Assembly: GCA_027061845.1 (NCBI GenBank)
Contig: JAMOVS010000047.1
Location: 1-50,490, forward strand
Direction: 5' to 3'
Source of the DNA: Thermaceae bacterium
GTDB taxonomy: Bacteria > Deinococcota > Deinococci > Deinococcales > Marinithermaceae
Length of the DNA: 50,490 nt
The notes under the pieces were generated by a model that was not told the origin of the DNA, ran no database searches, and saw nothing but the letters and a program-made list of their open reading frames with translations. Each line of letters opens with the position of its first letter. The stretch's first letter is position 1. The position numbers were made by a program, and so were the translations under genes. This document shows positions 45,686 through 50,490 of this stretch, piece by piece.

Positions 45686-46078
45686 ATGAGCGAGGAGACC
45701 AAGGCCCAGGAGGCCGCCGCGGAGATGAAAAACGGGGAGTCAAAGCCGGAGAACGGGGAGCGGCTCCCCAAGGTGGAGGAGATCCTCGAGGCCCTGAAGG
45801 TGGTCAAGGACCCCGAGATTCCGGTCAACGTGGTCGACCTCGGCCTGATCTACAACGTCCACGTCAACCCCAACGGGGTGGTGGACGTCGACATGACGCT
45901 GACCGCCATCGGCTGCCCGGTGCAGGACATGATCAAGGCCGACGCCGAGCTGGCGGTGCTCAAGGTCCCCGGGGTGAAGGGCGTGAACATCGACTTCGTC
46001 TGGAGCCCGCCCTGGACCCCGGCGCGGATGACCGAGGAGGGCAAGAAGCAGCTCCGCATGCTGGGCTACAACGTCTGA
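45686..46078 (+). CDS. MIP18/SufT-like Fe-S assembly protein (DUF59)
   Basis: A 130-residue protein. A charged, probably disordered N-terminal tail (about 1-30) precedes the DUF59 fold with EALKVVKDPEIPVNVVDLGLIYNV, MTLTAIGCPVQDMI (the conserved cysteine) and DFVWSPPWTPARMTEEGK. The family includes SufT and PaaD, helpers in maturing 4Fe-4S proteins. An Fe-S oxidoreductase gene is immediately upstream, though behind a terminator. ATG 45686 is chosen from the promoter position. The last 13 nt overlap the nitrilase gene tail to tail. Confidence 0.92.
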   Translation: MSEETKAQEAAAEMKNGESKPENGERLPKVEEILEALKVVKDPEIPVNVVDLGLIYNVHVNPNGVVDVDMTLTAIGCPVQDMIKADAELAVLKVPGVKGVNIDFVWSPPWTPARMTEEGKKQLRMLGYNV

Positions 46079-47004
46079 ACCTCGACCGGCGCGCTCGCCG
46101 CCCCCGGTGCCTTCGCGTCCTCGACGATCGCGAGCACCTCTCCCGGGGCGGCGACGTTGCTTTTGCCCTCGAAGCGGGTCTCGTAGAACTCCCCGACCAG
46201 CATCGGGTTCAGGCCAAAGCGGAGGTTTTCCCGGCCGGCGAGCTTCTTGGGGAGCCCCTCGGCCAGCCAGGCCTCGCCCTCGCTTCGGCTGGGATCGGCC
46301 GGCCAGGGGGCGTCCCAGGGAGCGGGGTTCGCCGAGGGCTGGACCAGGAGCCAGGCGCCGGCGGCGTCGGCTCGCTCGACGAGGCCCTCGTGGAAGGCGT
46401 CGAGGCAGATGAGGGCGGAGAGCGTCCCGATCGCGGTCCTCACCACCTGGCCGCCCCAAGTCCCCGGCTGCACCAGGGCCTTCTTCTCCGCCGGCATCAG
46501 CCGCAGCTTCTCCGGCCGGGCGAGCAGGCGGCCCTCGGGGTTCACCCAAAATCCCCAGTTGTAGGTTCCAAGGCCCAGGGGGTAGACCCCCCGGCTCGGC
46601 TCCTCGTCGAGCCGGGGGGCGAACCAGCTGCCGGCGAAGAGGTAGGCCCGGTGGCGCCGGGCGGCCTCCTCGAAGGCCCGCCGGTAGACCGGCCAGGCCA
46701 CCCGGGCCCGCGCCCGGTAGAAGCCCAGGGGCCCCTGCGCCAGCGTTCCCGGGCCCAGGTGTTTGAGCCAGACCAGCGCCGCGCGCAAGGCGGTCTCGGC
46801 CTCGAGCACCGCGTTGGGCGCCCCCAGCCAGAAGAGCAGGGGGAGGCCGAAGAGCTCGGGAAAGGCGACCACCCGGGCCGCCTCCCCGGGGGCGGCCGCC
46901 AGCGCCTCCTCCACCAGCCCCTGGACCGTGTTGGCGAAGGCCTGCTCGCTTTGGTAGATGGCCGGGTCGAGCCCGGCCTGCACCGCCGCCAGATGGACCT
47001 GCAT
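46066..47004 (-). CDS. Carbon-nitrogen hydrolase (nitrilase superfamily)
   Basis: A 312-residue alpha-beta-beta-alpha hydrolase. The catalytic triad is visible: Glu in FPELFGLPL, Lys in RPEKLRLMP and Cys200 in LICLDAFHEG. Family members cleave amides or carbamoyl groups (omega-amidase, N-carbamoylputrescine amidase and others). The branch here is not one I recognise, with an unusually long middle region rich in Arg and Trp. It has no signal peptide. A leaderless-type TAAACT precedes ATG 47004. Confidence 0.85.
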   Translation of the reverse strand: MQVHLAAVQAGLDPAIYQSEQAFANTVQGLVEEALAAAPGEAARVVAFPELFGLPLLFWLGAPNAVLEAETALRAALVWLKHLGPGTLAQGPLGFYRARARVAWPVYRRAFEEAARRHRAYLFAGSWFAPRLDEEPSRGVYPLGLGTYNWGFWVNPEGRLLARPEKLRLMPAEKKALVQPGTWGGQVVRTAIGTLSALICLDAFHEGLVERADAAGAWLLVQPSANPAPWDAPWPADPSRSEGEAWLAEGLPKKLAGRENLRFGLNPMLVGEFYETRFEGKSNVAAPGEVLAIVEDAKAPGAASAPVEVQTL

Positions 47005-47010
47005 AACCCC

Positions 47011-47016
47011 AGTTTA
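47011..47016 (-). promoter_or_regulatory. -10 element of the nitrilase-superfamily gene (leaderless type)
   Basis: Minus strand TAAACT, then GGGGTT, then ATG 47004. It lies about 20 bp from the -35 of the divergent PDO promoter. Confidence 0.55.
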
Positions 47017-47035
47017 GCCCGAGGGAGGGCGACGC

Positions 47036-47064
47036 TTTACAAAACTAAACTTGTATACTACACT
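47036..47064 (+). promoter_or_regulatory. Promoter of the protein disulfide oxidoreductase gene
   Basis: TTTACA (47036-47041), a 17-nt spacer and TACACT (47059-47064), within an AT-rich patch unusual for this window. A second -10-like TATACT (47054-47059) overlaps. The leader would be about 35 nt. Confidence 0.65.
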
Positions 47065-47079
47065 CTGGTATCTGGAGTA

Positions 47080-47093
47080 TCCCCTTCGGGGGA
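47080..47093 (+). promoter_or_regulatory. UUCG-tetraloop hairpin in the PDO leader
   Basis: TCCCC-TTCG-GGGGA forms a 5-bp stem closed by a UUCG tetraloop, 3-4 nt upstream of the ribosome-binding site GGAGGG. There is no T-tract, so it is not a terminator. It may stabilise the message or affect ribosome access. Confidence 0.55.
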
Positions 47094-47105
47094 GTGGAGG
47101 GAAAC

Positions 47106-47795
47106 ATGCCGCTTCTGGGAGAACAGGAACAGCAAATCGTCAAAGAACGCCTGGGGAACCTGACCCGGGACGTGGAGATGGTGCTTTTCACCGACTCCTC
47201 GACCGTGATCGCCCCGGGTAAGGAGCCCTGCATCTACTGCAAGGAAACCGAGCAGCTGCTCCGGGAGATCGAGCCGCTTTCCGACAAGGTCCACCTGGTG
47301 GTCTACGACCTGGCCACCGAGGAGGGCAAGCAGAAGGCCGAGGAGATGAAGGTCGAGGCCGCGCCCACCATCATCCTCCGGGAGAAGGGCTCGGACGCGG
47401 TGAACATCCGCTACCGGGGGATCCCGGCCGGCTACGAGTTCGCCAGCCTGCTCGAGGACATCGAGATGATCGGCCGCGACGGGCACGGCCTCCCCGACGA
47501 GGTGGTCAAGGAGCTCAACGAGCTGCCGCAGGACGTGATCCTGCAGGTCTTCGTCACCCCCACCTGCCCCTACTGCCCGCAGGCGGTGCGCACCAGCCAC
47601 CGCTTTGCCTACGCCTCGCCCAAGGTGATGGGGGAGATGATCGAGGCGCAGGAGTTCCCGGCGCTCGCCGACAAGTACCACATCCACGGGGTGCCGGACA
47701 CGGTGATCAACCACGGCGCCCAGCGGATCCTCGGCGCCCAGCCGGTTTCCGCCTTCCTGGACGCGATCAAGAAGGCGGTGAGCACCACCGCCTAG
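47106..47795 (+). CDS. Protein disulfide oxidoreductase (PDO, two thioredoxin folds)
   Basis: A 229-residue thermophile-type PDO made of two fused thioredoxin-like domains. The N-terminal domain has CIYC (Cys42, Cys45) and the C-terminal domain CPYC (Cys154, Cys157), the more reactive site in studied PDOs. Cis-proline segments AAPTIIL and GVPDTVI are present. It makes and shuffles cytoplasmic disulfides, common in thermophiles. The ORF track starts at GTG 47094; ATG 47106 has GGAGGG at the right distance. It has its own promoter and a strong terminator. Confidence 0.93.
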   Translation: MPLLGEQEQQIVKERLGNLTRDVEMVLFTDSSTVIAPGKEPCIYCKETEQLLREIEPLSDKVHLVVYDLATEEGKQKAEEMKVEAAPTIILREKGSDAVNIRYRGIPAGYEFASLLEDIEMIGRDGHGLPDEVVKELNELPQDVILQVFVTPTCPYCPQAVRTSHRFAYASPKVMGEMIEAQEFPALADKYHIHGVPDTVINHGAQRILGAQPVSAFLDAIKKAVSTTA

Positions 47796-47812
47796 ACCCC
47801 CGTGGGTATCGG

Positions 47813-47840
47813 AGCGGCCGCCGCGTGCGGCCGCTTTTTT
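47813..47840 (+). terminator. Rho-independent terminator of the PDO gene
   Basis: AGCGGCCGC, loop CGCGT and GCGGCCGCT are followed by a T-run. The 9-bp GC stem and T6 tail make it the cleanest terminator in the window on the plus strand. Confidence 0.92.
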
Positions 47841-47860
47841 GCATTCTCACGGGTTTTTAG

Positions 47861-47866
47861 TACCCT
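47861..47866 (+). promoter_or_regulatory. -10 element of the rhodanese-TlpA gene (leaderless type)
   Basis: TACCCT, then ACCGGT, then ATG 47873. No Shine-Dalgarno is present, and it follows directly after the PDO terminator. Confidence 0.52.
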
Positions 47867-47872
47867 ACCGGT

Positions 47873-48706
47873 ATGCGACGCTTGGGCCCGATTCTGCTCG
47901 CCCTGGCCGCCTTGCTGGCCGCTTGCGGTAGCAAGGGGGCCTACAAGAACGTCGACCCCGAGGACCTGCACGCCCACCTCGACGACCCCGGCGTGGTGGT
48001 GGTGGACGTGCGTACCCCCGCGGAGTACGTCGAGGGCCACGTGCCCCGGGCGATCAACCTCCCCCTGCAGGAGATCGAGTCCTGGTACCAGGACCTGCCG
48101 AAGAAGAAGACCCTCTACCTGATCTGCAACTCGGGGAACCGCTCCACCCAGGCGGCCGAGTTCTTGAAGGAGAAGGGCTTTAAGAACCTCAAGAACGTCA
48201 AAGGCGGCACCAAGGCCTGGGTGGCCAAGGGCTACCCCCTCTCCACCGCGCCCGAGGACCCGGCGAAGGCGCTGGGGAAGGCGCCGAGCCGGCCCCAGGT
48301 GGCGCTTCCCGACCTCACCTTGAAGCGCCTCGGCGCCGGGGAGGTTTCGCTGCACAAGTTCCTCGGGCGGCCGCTGGTGATCAACCTCTGGGCCAGCTGG
48401 TGCCCGCCCTGCCGCGCCGAGATGCCGCTGTTGGCCGAGGCCCAGAGCCGTTACCCGGAGGTCACCTTCCTCTTCGTCAACCAGGGCGAGGACGAGGCAA
48501 CCATTCACAAGTTCTTGAGCGAGACCGGGCTGCCGCTGGGCTGGGTGCTCCTGGACCCGGACAACAAGCTCTCGCGGATTCTGAAGGCCGGCGGCCTGCC
48601 CACCACCTACTTCTTCAACGCCGAGGGTGCGCTGGTGGCCACCCACCCCGGCCAGCTCTACGAGGCGGCGCTCCAGGACTACATCGAGAAGATCCTCGAG
48701 AAGTAG
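47873..48706 (+). CDS. Lipoprotein with fused rhodanese and TlpA-like thioredoxin domains
   Basis: A 277-residue exported protein. The signal peptide ends in the lipobox LAAC, giving lipid-anchored Cys18. A rhodanese domain (about 25-125) has DVRTPAEYVEGHVPRAINLP and the active-site loop CNSGNRS (Cys85). A TlpA/ResA-like thioredoxin domain (about 140-277) has NLWASWCPPCRAEMP (Cys177, Cys180) and the cis-Pro GGLPTTYFF. The fusion suggests extracytoplasmic sulfur transfer combined with disulfide reduction, for example on a sulfurtransferase persulfide. This is inference. The gene is 1 nt from the next start. Confidence 0.92.
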   Translation: MRRLGPILLALAALLAACGSKGAYKNVDPEDLHAHLDDPGVVVVDVRTPAEYVEGHVPRAINLPLQEIESWYQDLPKKKTLYLICNSGNRSTQAAEFLKEKGFKNLKNVKGGTKAWVAKGYPLSTAPEDPAKALGKAPSRPQVALPDLTLKRLGAGEVSLHKFLGRPLVINLWASWCPPCRAEMPLLAEAQSRYPEVTFLFVNQGEDEATIHKFLSETGLPLGWVLLDPDNKLSRILKAGGLPTTYFFNAEGALVATHPGQLYEAALQDYIEKILEK

Positions 48707-48707
48707 C

Positions 48708-50297
48708 GTGGACCTCACCCGCTATCCCTACGCCTCGGGCCGCCGGGTCGTGCTTGGGCGGCGGGCGGTGCTCGCCGCGAGCCACCCGCTCGCGGTCGCC
48801 GCCGGTGCCGAAACCCTTCACGCCGGGGGCAACGCGGTGGACGCCGCTTTGGCCATGGCGGCGGCGCTTACGGTGGTGATGCCGGTGGCGAACGGCCTCG
48901 GCGGCGACCTCTTCGCCCTGGTCGAGGACGCCGCCGGGCTCTGGGGCTTGAACGCCTCGGGAAAAAGCCCCCAGGGACTGCCGGCCGAGCGCTTCTTGGA
49001 ACGGGGCGAGCTCCCCCGACACGGCTGGCCGGCGGTGACCGTTCCCGGGGTGGTCTCGGGCTGGGCGGCGCTCTCCGCCCGCTTTGGCCGGCTTCCCCTG
49101 AGCCGGGCCCTCGCCCCGGCGATCCGCTACGCCCAGGAGGGCCACCCGGTCTCCCCGGAGGTGGCCCGGGCCTGGCGGCGGGCCGAGCGCCTGTACTTAA
49201 AGCTCGAGGGCCCCGAGTTCGAGCCCTTCAAGCGGGTCTTCTTTCCCGAAGGCCGGGCGCCCCGTCCGGGGGAGGTCTGGCGGAGCGAGGCCCACGCCGA
49301 GACCCTGAGAGCAATCGCGGAAAGTCAGGGGGAGACCTTCTACCGCGGCGCGCTGGCCGAAAAGATCGCCGCCTTCGCCGGCGAGACCGGGGGCTGGCTC
49401 TCCAAGGCCGACCTCGCCGAGCACCGGCCGATCTGGGTGGAGCCGCTTTCGGCGGGGTTCCGCGGCGCGCGGGTTTTTGAACTGCCCCCGAACGGGCAGG
49501 GGGCGGTGGCGCTTTTGGCCCTCCGGGTCCTGGAGAGGCTCGGGCTCGACGCCTACCCCGGCGAGCGGGCGCTGCACCTGGCGCTGGAGGCCACCAAGCT
49601 CGCCTTCCGCGAGGCCTTCCGGGAGATCGGCGACCCGGAGACGGCCCCCCAGGCCGTCGCGCGGCTCTTGGACCCGGCCCGCGTTCAAGCGCTCGCCGGG
49701 GAAATCGGGGAGACCGCGGGGCCCTGGCCGCGCCCCGAGTTCGTTCCCGGGGGCACCGTTTACCTGGCCGCCGCCGACCGCGAGCTCGCGGTCAGCCTGA
49801 TCCAGTCCAACTACATGGGGTTCGGCTCCGGGGTGCTCGTCCCCGGCACCGGGATCGCGTTGCAAAACCGGGGGGCGGGCTTCGTCCTCGCGCCCGGACA
49901 TCCAAACCGGGTCGCTCCCGGAAAGCGCCCCTACCACACGATCATCCCGGGCTTCCTGGAGCTCGCCACCGGCGAGCGCGGGGCCTTCGGCCTGATGGGG
50001 GGCTTCATGCAGCCCCAGGGGCACGTCCAGCTGGTGCTCCGGTTGGTGCTCGAGGGCCTAAACCCCCAGGCGGCCCTGGACGCGCCCCGTTGGCAGCTGG
50101 ATTTTTCCTCGCGGGCGGTGCTCTTGGAACCTGGCTTTGCCCGCGATCTGGCCCTCGGCCTGGTCGAGCGGGGCCACCGGGTCCGGCTGGAGCCCGAGCA
50201 CGCCCGCTTCGGCCGCGGGCAGTTTGCCTTTCGAAAGGGCGGGGTCCTGCTCGGGGCCAGCGAGCCGCGGGCCGACGGGTTGGCCCTCGCCCTTTGA
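48708..50297 (+). CDS. Gamma-glutamyltransferase family (Ntn hydrolase) protein
   Basis: A 529-residue GGT-family proenzyme. ANGLGGDLFALVED and TVPGVVSGWAALSARFGRLP belong to the large subunit. The autoprocessing/nucleophile threonine is in GGTVYLAAADRELAVS, where classical GGTs have TTHxSVxD. QSNYMGFGSGVLVPGTGIALQNRGAGF and GGFMQPQGHVQLVLRL follow. The weaker match around the Thr suggests a YwrD-like or acylase-like branch rather than a glutathione enzyme. No signal peptide is seen. GTG 48708 follows the lipoprotein stop; the ORF-track start 27 codons earlier lies inside that gene. Confidence 0.87.
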   Translation: MDLTRYPYASGRRVVLGRRAVLAASHPLAVAAGAETLHAGGNAVDAALAMAAALTVVMPVANGLGGDLFALVEDAAGLWGLNASGKSPQGLPAERFLERGELPRHGWPAVTVPGVVSGWAALSARFGRLPLSRALAPAIRYAQEGHPVSPEVARAWRRAERLYLKLEGPEFEPFKRVFFPEGRAPRPGEVWRSEAHAETLRAIAESQGETFYRGALAEKIAAFAGETGGWLSKADLAEHRPIWVEPLSAGFRGARVFELPPNGQGAVALLALRVLERLGLDAYPGERALHLALEATKLAFREAFREIGDPETAPQAVARLLDPARVQALAGEIGETAGPWPRPEFVPGGTVYLAAADRELAVSLIQSNYMGFGSGVLVPGTGIALQNRGAGFVLAPGHPNRVAPGKRPYHTIIPGFLELATGERGAFGLMGGFMQPQGHVQLVLRLVLEGLNPQAALDAPRWQLDFSSRAVLLEPGFARDLALGLVERGHRVRLEPEHARFGRGQFAFRKGGVLLGASEPRADGLALAL

Positions 50298-50490
50298 CCA
50301 TCGACCTTGATAACGGCCTGGGGGCATGCGGGGATGGGACCCGCGCGGTTTGGAACCCGAACGAAGCGAGCGTGGATTTCGTCTTTTTTGCTCGCCGCCG
50401 TATTTGAATAGAGCTCAGGGTTGGCGTCAATCCCTCCATCGCGCGGGAGGGTCGGGACCTAGGGAATTCCCTTGCCTCCTTACTACCGAA
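50298..50490 (+). other. 193-bp non-coding end of window
   Basis: No supported gene is seen. Composition is less GC-rich than elsewhere. Two weak inverted repeats occur: GCGAGC/GCTCGC (50366-50371 with 50390-50395) enclosing a T6 run, and CCCTCC/GGAGGG (50432-50437 with 50446-50451). Either might end the preceding transcript, but neither is a clean terminator. Confidence 0.5.

Noticed and set aside
50298-50490. Possible riboswitch, small RNA or attachment site at the right edge
   Set aside because: Only two weak short inverted repeats and no recognised consensus; the region is cut by the window.

Overview
The window reads as chromosomal DNA from a high-GC (roughly 70% by eye) thermophile of the order Thermales (Deinococcus-Thermus phylum). 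It looks more like an Oceanithermus or Marinithermus relative than Thermus proper, but that genus guess is an inference. The supporting evidence is a nine-gene V/A-type ATPase operon in Thermus order, a Thermus-type T-Rex regulator, a paired GdhA/GdhB glutamate dehydrogenase, EF-P with Arg32, the small DUF3248- and DUF3809-like proteins, GTG and TTG starts, and frequent leaderless-type promoters (TANNNT 6-8 nt before the start codon). Coding density is very high. No IS element, prophage, CRISPR array or rRNA gene was seen. Apart from one tRNA, everything is protein coding, and no internal gap exceeds 300 bases.

Layout. 1-4427 (minus strand): a tight gene string of RlmO/RlmI-like rRNA methyltransferase, two small lineage proteins, a metallo-beta-lactamase-fold hydrolase, a stand-alone Ser/Thr kinase and a truncated acyl-CoA synthetase. 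4448-12853 (plus): the V-ATPase operon G-I-K-E-C-F-A-B-D, from a good sigma-70-type promoter to a hairpin terminator. 12854-14760 (minus): M19 dipeptidase and holA, divergent from a PAS/GAF/HD-GYP protein. 16482-18222 (minus): a DJ-1/PfpI protein and a glutaryl-CoA dehydrogenase-like enzyme. 18258-21785 (plus): a TAXI-type TRAP transporter operon, followed by an MFS exporter behind a palindromic operator-like site. 22946-25812 (minus): wecB, wecA-like and upp. 25855-28421: exonuclease III, a LysN-like aminotransferase, CsaA (minus) and a small helical protein.

28452-31971: initiator tRNA on the minus strand, back to back with a TPR / SPOR / Rex / lipoprotein operon. The two promoters appear to share one -35 element. 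31995-39017: polyprenyl diphosphate synthase, gdhA-gdhB, a GNAT enzyme, transketolase and a conserved protein often labelled quinate 5-dehydrogenase. 39043-43528: efp-accB-accC-yqhY-nusB-folD-DUF212, close to the Bacillus accB-accC-yqhY-nusB-folD order. 43591-50297: a membrane Fe-S oxidoreductase (ETF:menaquinone oxidoreductase type), a SufT/MIP18-like protein, a nitrilase-superfamily enzyme (minus), a protein disulfide oxidoreductase, a rhodanese-TlpA lipoprotein and a gamma-glutamyltransferase-family protein.

Functionally this is mostly core energy, carbon/nitrogen and envelope metabolism. Several themes recur: proton-coupled ATP synthesis, glutamate handling (a TAXI-TRAP possibly for glutamate/glutamine, GDH, gamma-GT family), acyl-CoA oxidation feeding quinone through an Fe-S oxidoreductase, and a thiol/sulfur cluster at the right end. 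I found no convincing undescribed defence or mobile system. The most interesting signals are regulatory architecture (shared -35, overlapping divergent promoters, widespread leaderless starts) and a few unusual gene pairings.
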